Below are positions 34,080-48,500 of a stretch of 64,000 nucleotides of DNA, one piece after another. Each line of letters opens with the position of its first letter. Position 1 is the stretch's first letter. Both the position numbers and the translations under genes were made by a program. The DNA is from Marthasterias glacialis (taxonomy: Eukaryota > Echinodermata > Asteroidea > Forcipulatida > Asteriidae), in contig OU452235.1 of NCBI GenBank assembly GCA_911728455.2, positions 10,402,634-10,466,633 of the forward strand, given 5' to 3'. The notes under the pieces were generated by a model. The model was given only the letters and a program-made list of their open reading frames with translations. It did no database searches and was not told where the DNA came from.

Positions 34080-36948
34080 ACTTTTGGCCAAAAGTGCAAC
34101 CTTCTTCACTACACATTTATTAGCATTTCCCTCGTTTACTCGCTACCTTCATAGATTAATTTATTTTCCTTGAGATTACTTTGTTTCCTAAAATTGTTTT
34201 ATATTTGCCCCTAAAATAATTTTGCTCCATCCAAAAATGTTTTGTTTCTTCCAAATATTATTTGGTTCCGTTGTCTTTTCTCTTGATTTAATAATTCAAA
34301 ATTGTTCAAACACAATATTCCATTCCTAAAAATGTAGTTTTCTGTGAACAATTTCGAAAGAACCAAATATGTTCAGGGCTTTGGTTTTGAGTGAAATGAA
34401 GTAAAACATCTTCTCATTATATAACTAAAAGTGAAAAAAACATGACCTTTCCTGTGTAGTACATACCAACAATATAATACATATAGTTTGAACAATTTTT
34501 ATTTAGTTGGTTATCTGGCAGCAACATTCTTAAATAAATTGGCGATGCATTTTAAACTTTCATAATCATGCATGTGCTGATCTAATGTCACATTGAAGAG
34601 ATGACTGACATTGTCTGTTTTGTGGTCATAGATTCTTATCTGATTCCTTTATCCTCTCGCTTTATATATTGATTAGTAGCCTACATCTACCTTACATGCA
34701 GCTAAGATCACGCAGCGCCCACTTTCAACATTTTACAATTTGAACATTTACCAAATTTCGGTGAAATAATTCCATTACAAAATAAATATATCTTTCCCAC
34801 CTTAAAAGTTTGATTCAAAAAACCTGATATTGAGAAGATGAAACAACATAGAGGAGATCATGGTAAAAGATAATTTATATCACAAAATTAAAATAGTATC
34901 ATAAAACAAACTAATGTGTAAGGCCTACAAAATTATACATGACAACATATCATTGGAAAACATGTTTTTTCTTTTCCTTTAGTAAACGAAATGTTCAAAT
35001 GAACAACCTCCATCATATATGAATAATACTATTACTTGGCAAAACTATATAGCAATTTTTTGTCAATCAAGTATGAATTAGAGAACATAAAATTCGAAAT
35101 TGACTTGAAGTTGCAGAGTTACACATTAATTCAACCACGGAGAATGGTTCCTCCATGATTCAACACAGTCAACATTTTGAAAACCCAAACAACCTCTCGT
35201 TAACGCCTGTACATATTTTTGGTACACAACTAAAATGTGAAGACAGATAAATATATTTGTTTGACGCAGAACCTTGTATTTTCAGACAAAAATAATTTGT
35301 CAACTTGTAGCATAAACAGACAAGACTAACTTAGTGCTCTCAATACTAGTTTACCATTACACAATACAAAAAAAAGCACTATTATAGTGCTTGACATTCA
35401 TGACTCCCCCCTTGAGACAGGGGAATATCAATGAAGGAACATTTACTATCAAAATATCTTGGCACTAGTAATTTCAAATATAGTCACATCAAAATGGCAT
35501 GGCCTGAAAGGGAGAACTTCTATTTTAAAAGGGTAGACAACAATAGTAATTTATAAAACATTTACATTTAGAGCTGTTAAAATAACAGATTATTTAATGA
35601 ACCCTGTAATTACCATTATTAAAAAGATTAAAAAGTAATTTACAGAATAGTCTGCAAAGCACCTGCGTTTTCTTGGCAAGATATCAAACTAGCACAATCT
35701 TTACCTATAATCACAAAATAGGAAAAATAATAATCAGCTTATTCACATAATCCATACCCCCCAATGGTATTACATTTTTCAAACAAATCATAACATTCAT
35801 CACAAGTAACTGATCTAGGCCCTATTTCATTGAGTTGCTTCAGCAGACAATAATGTAGTCAACAATTATCAACAAAAAATGACATAGGAACCATTCATAA
35901 ACACAAGAAGAATGGAATTCCAGCTGATAAGAGTTTTCTTGAAAGAAAACATATTTTGTTACCATAAGTCAGCCAACACTAAACAACATGGACGAAACAA
36001 TGAAAATTAAAATATTAGATAAACTTGAACCAACTCTTCCTCAAACAAAAACATTTCAAATGGGACTGTTTTTGTTCAAAAGTTACGTATTAATTATGTT
36101 TACTTTTAAGAGCAGACGACTACAACGTTGACCAACAGACGGAATAATCGTTACATATTCTGCTCAATGATTGGTTGGACAAATTAACATGAATGTACGT
36201 CTAAATTTTAAGTATGACAACGACAATTTTGACAGAACGGTGGGTCCCTCAAACATACCCGTGAGTAGAACACAACCCCAGGGCTTCTCATGGCCACCAC
36301 TACTCATTCATACACATATAGTTTTCAGAAGACATTTTTAGGCTTAACTGAGAAAATTTACTCAAAATTAGTGCATAAGTTTGACACATTGAGTGAGTGG
36401 CTCTTTTACAAAAATGTGCAACATTAAATATTAAATTGAGCTTTTAATAACGATCATTTCTTATTTTGTGGCATCTGTAATTTCACACATTTAGTGTTCG
36501 AAACCAAACTTGCAACACTCCAGTACCTATAACATGATGTTGTCAATGTTTGTGGCTTTTGATTGAATTTGTGTACATCTGCAATGTAAACACTTAATTA
36601 TTAGGTTTCATTCATGCAACCGATTAAAGTGTTATTTCCTACAATACCTCATCATAAGCAACACATTTGTCAGTTTAATTTGTAAAATGTGTTGTACAAT
36701 GACTTGTACAGCAACCAGTGAATGAGTGCTATATCAAGTGTATTGGGGGCAAGCTTTTGCATACAAAACTATCTATACCTACACATATGGCTTTTAAGTT
36801 GCCGTGTGTGGTAATGCAATATGCTTAGTTGTGCAATCTGCAATAATCACATGTAGCTCTTGGTCAACCTACTCAGACATTCCTTTTGCCAAACCTATAT
36901 ATGGTTCGTCGTGGGTTGTATTCAGGGTTACGATAATCATTCAACAAA
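34080..36948. other. repeat-poor AT-rich stretch; possible long 3' UTR of GLT8D1
   Basis: About 2.9 kb with no recognised mobile element, unlike almost everything else in the window. It directly follows the 3' end of GLT8D1 (minus strand), and a more distal AATAAA on that strand lies near 34498-34503. It could be an extended 3' UTR from alternative polyadenylation, or conserved non-coding DNA. No coding potential was seen. Confidence 0.35.
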
Positions 36949-36954
36949 TTTATT
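36949..36954 (-). terminator. polyadenylation signal of GLT8D1
   Basis: TTTATT on the plus strand is AATAAA on the minus strand, about 208 bp past the GLT8D1 stop codon. Confidence 0.5.
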
Positions 36955-37161
36955 ATAAGGTATAGTGAAAAAGATACTACAACAAATTATTCTTTTGTTT
37001 TTTCTTTTTTTTTTTGGGGGGGGGGGCTAGAGAGAACAATCAGTATTGAAAGTTTGCATACAAGTTCTCGACTTAAAACTTCCAGTGCTGAGGTTAACTA
37101 ATAACACTTATACAGTGATCTTCCTAAACTACTTTAATATTGGCATGATATTGATGCCATT

Positions 37162-40100
37162 TTAAGCAACATTGTACTTTCGGACTAATTTAAATTTGCC
37201 CATGGGATCTGGCAGAAAGTACTTCTCCCAAATAAGGGTGTGCTGAGAGGTTCTTCCCCATGGTTTGAAATGACCATTCCAGTGAAGTAACTTGGCTGAT
37301 TTCACAAAGTTCTCTGAATATCTGGTCCCTGAAGTCACACCTAGATAGATGCAAAACAACAATATAATGATGACAGGGATCTAGTTATTTATTACATTGC
37401 TTTACCCAGGGTATGCCCAATTGGGACCCTCTTTAAATGAATGCATGTAATATTTAGCATTTTTTAATACCTATAAATTCAGTTAAAACAATGACAACGT
37501 TTCAATTAAAACTTAAATACAACGGAAATTCCCATATGGCTCAAATTCCATGTCAACCTATGTGTAGTATGCCAAAGAGGAAGAAATTCAAATTATTTTG
37601 AGTAAAAGATTGGAAAAGATTTTATTGGTCCCAAAGATCACAGATCTAAAAATAAACCAAGTTTATAAAGCCTTAATTGATAGCAAACGCCCCACCCGAA
37701 CCTGGGGGACGTTCCACTCTGGTAAATATTTGAGCAAGCATTTGTGAACTGCATATCACAAAAGCTTAGGTTTGTACAAAAACATGGATATACCAACACG
37801 ACTTCAAACGCAGGGCAAGTTAGTGCTCTAGTCACTATAAATAGTATGGACTCACCAAGGTGTCTAACATGCCATTCTGGTGGGATGTCTGTGTGCTGTT
37901 TGTACAGGATAATCATCATAGGTGGGGCTGCATTACCACCACCCCTGAGAGTCCCTGCCCCCCATATATCTTCCCTGCACAGCAAACAAATCAACAAGAT
38001 CACAATGAACTCTTAATTGAACATATTAGTACATACATGTACATGGGAATTATAATTTTGATATTGACTGTTTTGAATACTTACTTTGCATTAAGAGCTT
38101 GCCAGTAGTCTAGCTTGGCAGTGATCTTTTGTTCTTTCCAAAGACTGACATTGGCAACAAATACACCCACGTTGAAGGAGCAGGTCATAGGATTCAGACC
38201 CAGTTTTTTGACTCTCTCATTGTGGAAGTTCAAATAATTGGCATAAACATTCTGTATCATGCAAAAAACACAAAAAACAAAAATGGAATCAAATTGTTTT
38301 GAATGATATGGTACATGTATGACGAGTATGTAGGACACTTACAGATTACTAATGATGCAAGTGTTATGTACATGTAATACTGCACCATTATACACACCAC
38401 AAATTTGTTATTTAATCCATTCTTGATCATTTGTTGACCTAAGAGGCGGGGTTACGTTTTATGAGTGAATGGAACTTTCTAGAAACAAAACTTGTTAGCT
38501 AGATTTTTCTAGCAGTCTTTAATTTTAATTTTGGAAATTGATCTAATTTTGTAAGATGTCTCCAGAAACTTAAAGTTCATAAATACGGGCTTGCAGACAA
38601 CAGGACTGTGATGTTGCTTGCAACTCATCATAGAGCATTTTAATTAAGTTCAGTATTTGGGAGTTCTTCTTCCCCACATTTTTTGTGACAGGAGTCAGCT
38701 TGCGTCCCTGTGGTTTCGTCATTCCGGCCATCTGTTGGAGGTGAATTCACCTTCATATTATTGTCAAAGGACTATTTTGGCCATCCTTTTTCTAAGAATA
38801 GTCCTTTGCTGCAGAACCTACCTAAGTCCTTGCCTGTAAGATATTATTTACCTTTGTTCCAGGCTCCAAATTCCACAAAATACAAAATGGTTCAGAAAAT
38901 ACTAGCATGTATTACCTCACCCAAAACCAACTGGTTAAACCCTTTTGATATTGGAATATTTATAATTTACTTCCTTGCAAGCTTGCACAGTGAAAAACCA
39001 GAGATAAAAACTCTTTTGCGAGAAAATACTGGTATCCCTCCACTCACAGCAGAGTCATAGCTGCAAATGTACCCTTATTCTAATTCACCTGGTTCAACTG
39101 AATGAAAAACAATTATTAAGTACACTGTGTATCTATTCCAACTTGATAAGACAAAGCAATGGACAGTACCTGACGTAAGCTTGCTCTGCTTGAGACTGAG
39201 CTGCAATCATCTGATAAAGCAACTGCAACACCAGGCTCCATTTTGGTATTATTCAACTCTGCAATGTCTCCTTGTACAATGGTGTCACTGTCAACAAATA
39301 TGACTCGACCACTCAGCGTTGGAAAGAGTCTTGGGAAGTAGAATCGAGCATATGTCATCTGAAGAGAAATTCAATTCAACTTGGTTTATTGTACAATAAG
39401 TCAATTATAGAAAGCTAACAAGAAATTTAATGTTTGTAGAATTACCAACAGCAATTGTTTGTTTTTTTGTGAAAAGCAAGTAAACATTAAAGTCTAAACA
39501 AGTGACATGTATCAGTGTCAACATGAATAAACATTATAGACAGCTTTCTAATATGCCATTTGAACTTCCTGTTTTTGGAGGAATCAAAGTCAAATCAGAT
39601 CACTTCTATCTAAACAATTACATGTAGCATACAAAAAAATTCACAGATGATGCAAAGATTAAAATAAAATAAGCATGAAATACTGTATGACAAGCACTGT
39701 CTACTCAGGACTTTCCTGAGTGCTGGGTAGAGGGAAAGAAAGGAAAGGCATGTTACTCAGGTAGGATTCGAACCTACAACCTTTGCATTTCCAGAGCAGA
39801 TGTCTTACCACTAGACCACCGAGCCTGCCCAGTAGCTACAGAGGCAGCTCCAATCGTTTAAGGGTTTCCTTGGATGCATCCATGCGTGTATATTTGATGT
39901 TCACAATGTACATACTGTCAGTGGAGCTTTCTTGGGTGCATCCATGTGTGTATCCACTTTAACATCCAGTTTTGACCAGAAGTTGGGGTCAAAATGATGC
40001 CATCTGATCTCAATGTAAAAGTTTGAGAAAGCTTAAAGCTCTATACCTGGGACTAATTTCATAGAGCTGGTTAACAGTCGGTTATGCGCTTACTTACTGT

Positions 40101-43100
40101 GTGATTTCTATTACATAGCACTGGTAACCGTAAGCACACAAAAAGGCATGCTAACCTTCCGGTGCTTACTGAAGGAAAATGATTGACATAACAATGCAAA
40201 TCCATGGTGGACACGCAAGCTGGCCATCTAATTTTCTTGCTAACCTGTGAAATACGCTTACGCTTAAAGGCAAAGTATACCTTTGGTTTTTGGAACCGTA
40301 CGTTTGCCTTGATGCTATATAATTGTAGATATATACCATAAAACTAACCTGTGTGAATTTCATTTCAAAAGGTGGCAGCGTTTTTGAGATATCGCCAAAA
40401 ATCTGGAGCGGTTGCGTTCACGCAGAAGAAGTATCCGTCATTGGAATACACATTCTGAGAAGCGTTACGGCCATAACGCTTCTCAGATTCAAGTTTTTGG
40501 GGGATAAAAAGTGATATATTTTTCCGTAACTGCAGTACTTCGAAGTGAAACGTTTCTCAAAATGCATTATACTATCCAAAGCTGCCGTACTCCTTACCAA
40601 GTAAGTTTTTATTGCCAAAAATTTTCAGAGTCATTACCAAACGTATGCAATGCCTTTAAGCATATTTTTCTGCTATAGTTAGCACGAAAATTTGCTTACC
40701 GTTAACCAACGCTATGAAATTGGCCCCTGATCTAAAAATTGTGATTACATGATAAGTTGTTCTTGAGATATGAATTTTTTAAACTTCCAGCTTTCGGTTT
40801 CAAAGTAGAGGATTACAAGACATAAGGAGCGTCCACCACAGTTTATTCATTGTATTTTGGCTCAATGGAAGTAAGTCAGAGTGAACCGGGACCCAGCCTT
40901 GGTTTCGGATTTAGTACCAATCGTAGGCCAATGCTCTCGGCAGAGGTATGCAATTCGTCATCATAACGTCATAAATAATTTCTTATGCAGTACATACTAA
41001 GTTATAGACCATTTTAAACCCGCAACGAGTTTTCAGCAAAATAATACAATTTCAAACTTATCACAAGAGGGCACTTTTGAGGAGGATAACATCATTACTT
41101 TTTTAATTGAAAAGCCTAGGGTTCAAACGTAACTTCATACACAGAGACCATGTCCAAATTTCAGCTCATAAAGTCATTAAGCCCTTTCATATGGCATATA
41201 CATGTAGATTGTAAACATTTGGAATACAACAACTTTTTGTCTTTGATGGTGCTCTTATCAGGTAATTGATTTGGGAATGCTGGCTTAAAAGATTGAAACC
41301 TACATTAAATAACACATTTTTAAAAGAACTTTTGGAGATATTTTTCATTGTTTTGATTACATTGAAAAGAATGAACACTTAACTGGCTTCTCCAGTTTAC
41401 CACTCTCATTGAAGCACCTTGGGCAACGGCTCTACTCTCTACATTAGAGTGTGCCTCTGTTATGGTACAGTGAGGTATCGGTTGGTTGTCTCGAGAAACA
41501 CACTGATAGTAGGAGGGTTAATAAATTAGGGCTCGGGGCAAATGAATGGATGCCTCAATTCCATGCCTAAAAATCAAATGATAAAATAGTAAGACATCCA
41601 TTTTGATACTACTATAAAATCTTGTTTCTGATCATCTTGTCAATTTTTTAATGACCTAGGCTTCATCACCCCATTTGACCTACCAACCAAGTCAAAAAAT
41701 AGCTGCATGTACTCCATGAACAATTCTGGACCAATCACAATCCACTAATAATATAAGTATTGAAAAAGGATGAGCCTGTGTAAAATTTTGCTGTGTGTAC
41801 ACTTTCAGGCTTCGCTCCGTTGACTGTGTTGTGCTGTACTGTGTGTAATGGCACTCGTTGTGAACAGACACACAATGTGAAATCACAACCATTCAGGGTA
41901 TGAAGGCCAAGTATTACTTCCAAAATACCAGGCTGTTTCTTCTCAAGAATGGCTGCTAGTTTAGAGATACAGATCTACACCTTCAGTTGTTGCCAAAACC
42001 ATAGTCCATGATAATGTTGATCCCTTCTGACCTTCTAGAGAGCCCAAACAGAATGATGATGACGTCTGTATCAGTTGATCTAATCATTCTTAGCTACCCC
42101 GTCACTGAGCCCCTTTCTTTTGCCCATAAAGATGAACAAAGCAGCACTGACAAAAACACTTGAAAGCATACAGGAAGTTGTACCTGTGGATACCAGTCAT
42201 CCTCATGGCTAGAGATCTTTGAAGAAGGTTTGATTAAACTGTGGAGAGCAAATCTACCAAGTACCCGACAAGTACCAATCTCCCTCCATCAACGGTGTAT
42301 TGCTCATCTACTCTTCAAGTATATACCAGTATGTAGCAGAATGATTGATATCCCTTTTTGTTGGTCTGGAATGCGTCTTATCTTAATGCCTTACAACTTA
42401 TGATGCATATTTTGCTTTATAACAAAAAACTCTCAGGCACCACCAAGCACGCAAGGGATGTGCCGCCACACTGCGGTTTTGTGAATATTGAGACTGGGTA
42501 TAGTATTCTATCTTCAATCCTGGAAAAGTGTGTTGACATCTGCAGGCTCCTCCTTTACAGGTCGGCTCAAAATACATACAGAGAATAGAGAGCTGACACA
42601 GGCAATTGCAGGTACTCTGCACCGTACTTCCAATTCTCAATTTGAATTGGAATCGGCAGAAATGGTTAAACAGTTAAACAGAAGTCAAATGTTCCATTTA
42701 ACTGTTTAGGAAAATAAACCTACATGTAGTATGCACAACCCTTACCTTTACTTACGTTGACAAAGCTCTTTTTCATGATGATTCATGGGTTCTATACATT
42801 CCTCATTAGAGAAGGCCTTATTGCTAAAGGCCTTTTCAAAGCATTGAAAACAGTTACTTACTGGTGGAACATTATCTTTCTTGCCATCCTTGTCAGGCGG
42901 TTTGGTTTGAATCCAAGACTCATTGAAGGTTACCATTGTATAGTCAATGTCTTGAAGAGCTGGGACTGCAAGCCAGGATCTGCACATCAATGGCAAAACA
43001 CTAAAGTCAATATGCTTTGAAATTACACAGACTTTTCTTTCAGGCAAATAATGATAATAATTACAATAAATTAAGGACGAAAAATTAAAGAAAAGAAATA

Positions 43101-45536
43101 AAAAATCCACACACACATACATGACAATGCTTCACTTGTTTGTTGTCCTGGTAAGTCAAGGAATTCTCCTTGTTACATAGTGATGGGATACACTAAAGAT
43201 TCGCAAATAGTTCCAAGTAATACTACATGTCTACATAGTATTAATTCATTGCTTCTCACCCTTAAGGTCAAAGGATGAATGGAAACATAACAGAACTCAA
43301 AACTTCGATGATTAAAAAACACATTTAAACATGCATAAATATGAAAGATATGACCACATTCTAGTGATTGTTTCCATAACAACTGAGCATTTGAGTTCAT
43401 TGGCCTTAATCACAAGATTTGCATCCTCTTCTTTATTGAATCAAAGGTTATATTGTGCAATCCTGTTTGTGCACGGTTACAAATTGCACAGTCTGCTAAT
43501 CAATCAACCAAAAATGAAACTATGACTGGCTGCTAAAATCATTACAAAGTGAAAGGTAACTTTTAATTCCTTGTCAATATACGTGTATCAGTTTACACGC
43601 TGCTATTACAAAAAAATATCTTACCTCAAGTGTAACTGTGATACCTTGTCCACCACAACATGGAATTTGACATGTGCCTTAGAATTTAGCCAAATGCTAT
43701 TCACAGTTGCAATCAAACCGCCCAAAGTTTTTTCATCTGAACACACAACAACATTGACAACATCTTTGCCTTGATGAGGTTTATGCAACTTGGATGCTTG
43801 TTCAGAAGCCAACTTTACTTTACTTATGTTTTTCTTGGCTTGATTTGGTGCAAGAAGAATGCTGAGTTGTGCATCTGGCTTGTTATCTAAGAGCCCTTGA
43901 GATTTGAAAATGAGAAAAAGGAAAAACACAAAATTTGACACATTTTATGTGAAGTGTACTTTGCAGGGGTTGAAATACCCCAGCGCCCCGGTGGGATTAA
44001 CGCCTGGTCCCAAATAAAAAGCCCCAGGAACCTCTATTTCTAAAACGCTTTTGGCGGTAAAATAACCCCAGGTCCATTTATTATGTGACGTGAGGTCTTT
44101 CCCATGGGCTAGGCTTCCTTCAAGTTTTTCAATCCTTGTTTTAATATTTTTTTAGAGCCAGAGGAATTAATCGAAGTTTGTTTTCCTCCACACCTTGGAT
44201 TGGGCTCCGGCTCCAAAATGTGGGCTCCATACATGTACTTTTTTGACACCAGCAGCTGTGACAACGCCGGAGGTTGGAAATGGCGTGAATGTGTGTGTGA
44301 ACGTTAGCTAACACTGCAGCAAGCGCGCCAGCATGTCATGAGTGATACTATTATCGCTTGTGTGTATACCGTAAGCACTGTGTTAAAAATATTGCCGATT
44401 CACTAGAGGCCTTGAACTTCGGCAGGCCGCCGATTGGGCTTGCGGTATTTATTTACTGCTTGAGGGCATGTGTGGACAAAATTTGAGAGAAGCAAAACAA
44501 ACAGGCTGGTTTTGCTGTTGTTCTTTTGATATCTACTACTTATTTAGCAAAGAAAATACAAAAAAAAAAAAAAAAACATTAAAGAGTCAAAATATATTAG
44601 AAAAAGGGAATTGTGATGCCTAGATTTAAGCTTTTGAAAGCGCCTTCAAGCAGTCAATAATAAGGTTTGTGGTTCCCTGTACATACATAACCACATGCAT
44701 AGTACTACTTTTGGTTACCATTGCAAAATGCCTCTTGCAATGTAGAGTGTGCAGTGGCACTTTGTAGGTTGGTGCGTAAAAATGATTGACTGACATCCCA
44801 GAATAACAACTTCATGCATGTGCACTTTTACTATCTGAGTAAGTAAAATTGGAATTGGAAAGTTGCTGTTTGTTCATGTAATGTCGTATACCATAATATG
44901 CTGCGAGCTGAAAAATTTTGCATGTAAATGCATTAAGTGATTTATTCCGACACTGAAATGAAAGTGAGTGTTAAATCCATTTCAAGTGGATCTCCAAATT
45001 TTCTAAAAACTGTACAGCATGTAAAAATATTTGGACACAATAGTTGTTGCAGTTGTGTAGGGCCTATGTGTGGAGGGCCTTTGTGTGTCTTGTTGGTAGG
45101 TATCATTCATACCGGGGACCTATAACAAAAGGGACAATAGGGTCCCTGGTTGAGTAAAGGTCCCCAGTTGGAAAGTCATGTACAAAACCATTGGGAGCTG
45201 TTGCCATAAAGCTAAGGGTTATGTGACCTTCTGTGGACTTGCACACGTCCACACAAGGTTTTTTCTAATAGGGACGTGTACAAAAATGTTCACTGCATGA
45301 GAACAAAGGAAGGTCCACACAGTGTATGTAACAAAAACATGTGTGTGTGTGTGTGTGTGAGTTTGTTTAGGCATTCAAACCGGGGACTTAAAACAAAAGA
45401 GGACAATAGGGTCCCCGATTGGAAAAGGTCCCCAGTTGGAAATCATGTTCAAAACCAATGGGAGCTGTTGCTAAAAAGTTAGAGTACAAACAAAAGAGGG
45501 ACAATAGGAGATCCCCGATTGGAGGTAAATACACAC

Positions 45537-45572
<36 letters not shown>

Positions 45573-48500
45573 GCCATGCTTTTAGTGACCTTCAAACCAA
45601 GAACTTACAACAAAAGGGACAATAGGTCCACAATTGCCATTACAGAGAGTAACAATGGGGGTCCACATTTTTTCTGGAAAAAGGGTTGTACAATGGAGGG
45701 TTCACGATTAGAGGTCATTACACACTTGCAGGTATGTACATGCATGTTTCATTGTGTGGGGAACAGGGAAGAGGGCATATGTGCTCCACCCAACCCACCC
45801 ATGAAAAACAACAGATATTGCCCTAAAAAAGGGAAACAGTCAAAGAAAAAAACAAAGACAAACACAAACGAAAAAAAAACGTAATACAAAAAAAATGAGG
45901 TTATATCCTGAAAAGTCTCAGAGTTGGGGTGGATTATGCAGGTGAATGAGGTGTGGCTCCTTACTTTTTGCTGAATGAATTTAAAAAATACAGTAGCTAC
46001 ATGTATGTAGTAATTCATGAGGGATAACGAATATTTGTCGTTTTACCCTACATTGTTGTGTGATTAGCACTGTAGACTCCAAAAGCATCCTACTCATGAG
46101 GAATTCAAACCAGCAATTTGTTTTTTTTAAAAAAAAAACACCAAAAAACGTAAAAATAATGTTTGGACTACATGTACATGTACTCTGTCAAAAAAGATAA
46201 GTGTAACAACTGGGCCAATCCGCCAGCACAGGGCGCCAGCAGAAAAAATAAACGTACATGTAGATGCACAACCCTAACACATACAGTAAATGTACTAATC
46301 TTATACCATTTTGGAACACCGGACAATCTCTAGTTAAAAATGCTTAGTGGGGGGCGGGGGGTGTTAAGTGTTTTAATGCTCACATCAAAACCACGTAAAC
46401 ACTCAAACCCTATGTCTCTCTATTTCTAATTGTTCACCTTATGGACTAAACTGCTGGAATACAAGTTTGTTTGCTAGAGTAAACTAATGTACAATACCTT
46501 TTGGTTTTCTCTCATCACCTTGGGATCCAGGTATGGGCAGGTAAAAAACCAGCATGTAGACCACAATAATGATGATCACCAAAGCAACAACTGGTACAAA
46601 GTAAAATGAGTACATGTCATGATTTATATACTATACAAAAACTCTCATGCACAAGAAAACTACACCTGAGAAACATTTGTGAGGCTTTTAAGTAAATATA
46701 GTTTTTGTACCTGTTTCCACAAATCACATACTTTACTGTAAAGCTTTAACTTGGCAATCACAGTTTAAGTGAATATGGAAAGAGTTGTCAATAGGTTTTG
46801 TGTTTTGTCAGCATTTGTCAGCAAATTGTTTGGTAATCAGTAGGACTCAATCTGCCATAAAGCTTTACAGACAACATTTAGATTTCAAGTTCAGTGCAAT
46901 GACTGGATTGTAACCTTCCAGCCTGCATCAACTTGGTCCAAGTCAACTCAGTTTGCGTTCAACTCAGTCCCACTCAACTCCATCCAAAATCAACTCGGCT
47001 TTACCTTCTGGTTAGGGTACTGGCATATAAACCTGTCCAGGTCCCAAGTCAAAATCCTGTTCTAGTCAATTTTTTCTTTGTTCAACCCGAAAATTTATTT
47101 TTACTCACCCAGTATTCTTTATGGTTTATTACTAAATATAAAAAAATTAATAAATCAGACAAAAAGACAAATATTTGGAAGGTGAAAAATTGACATTTCT
47201 AATGGTGGTAGGACGTCAGTCAATGTTTTACTGACACTAACAGTGCAATGGACACTGACTTGATCCTACGTTTACCAGGGCTAACATTTCCCTATTCAGT
47301 CAGTCCTGGCTGACTTGGGACAAAGACAGTCGCAGCCCCTCCTCCACCACAATTTTCCAGTGCCCCCAGGTGCAACCCCCACCCATGAAAACAATCAGAA
47401 TGTAATTTATAAAAAAAAAGCCCCTGGGCCCCAACTGATAAAGCATTGCCTCCCCCGCCCCTCCCAACCCTGCCTTCAGTGAAAAAATCCTACGAGCTAC
47501 ATGTTCGTGGCTGCCGAATCGACTTGAGACTGACTTGACTTGAGACTGACTCGACCTTGGACTGACTTGACCTTGGACCGAGTTGACTTCTGACCAAGAG
47601 TTTACCTGTTTCCCACCCAATGCCAATGCCATGGTGACATTACAATTTACAAGTAGGATTGAAGCCAAGATTTGATTTTGATTGACTAGCAACTACTACA
47701 GTGTACTAGTAGTACAATATTACAAAATTTACTAGAGCGGGATTTGAACCTGCGACCACCGGCTTAAGGTACCAACGCTCTACTAACTGAGCTATCCAGC
47801 CCTAATGTTGGTGGCCTCCCTATTTTGTCAATATCTTTGTTCCAGAAATAATCTACATGTGCGACTAGTACTACTAGTTACTAGCATGGAGGTAACATTT
47901 TTCTGACATCCTTTATTTTCAATTTTTGTGTGAACAAAGAAAAATTGACTGGAGCGGAATTTGAACCTGCAACCACTGGCTTAACGTACCGACGCTGTAC
48001 CAGTTGAGCTATCCAGCCCTAATGCTGGCGGTGTGCCTTTTTTGTCAATAACTTTGTTCAGGGGGTGCCAGTCAGAAGCCATTCAACCGATTACTGCCAT
48101 GTAGCCAGGGATCACATCCCATTATACCATACCATAGAGCTAGCTCTATGGAAATATAACCTGGGAAGCGTCAGCATGGGGATCTACCTTAAGGGTGATG
48201 CGACTTATAATTTTTAAATATCAAGCAATAAACCACAACACAAGGGTAACTGACTGGCTAAATTTTAAAATAAATTTTTGGGTGAACAAATACTAACACG
48301 GAGGGAGCCTCCATGCTACTCTAGCCTGAGTACTACACTACAGTACTAATAATATTATTTACTAAACCCCGACTAGTATTATTAATAAGTCCGTGTTTTC
48401 CTTTCTCCATGGTGTTACCTATACCCAACTACGCCTTTTTTAACAAAACATTTTGGACATGATCTTGCATATGTAGGGTCCGAGTGAAGTCCCATCAAAA

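Noticed and set aside
39754..39828. Functional tRNA gene
   Set aside because: A and B boxes are good but the anticodon arm does not fold normally; it fits a tRNA-derived SINE better.
47731..48018. Two tRNA-Lys genes
   Set aside because: Acceptor stems do not pair and position 33 is not U in copy 1, so they were called SINE heads.
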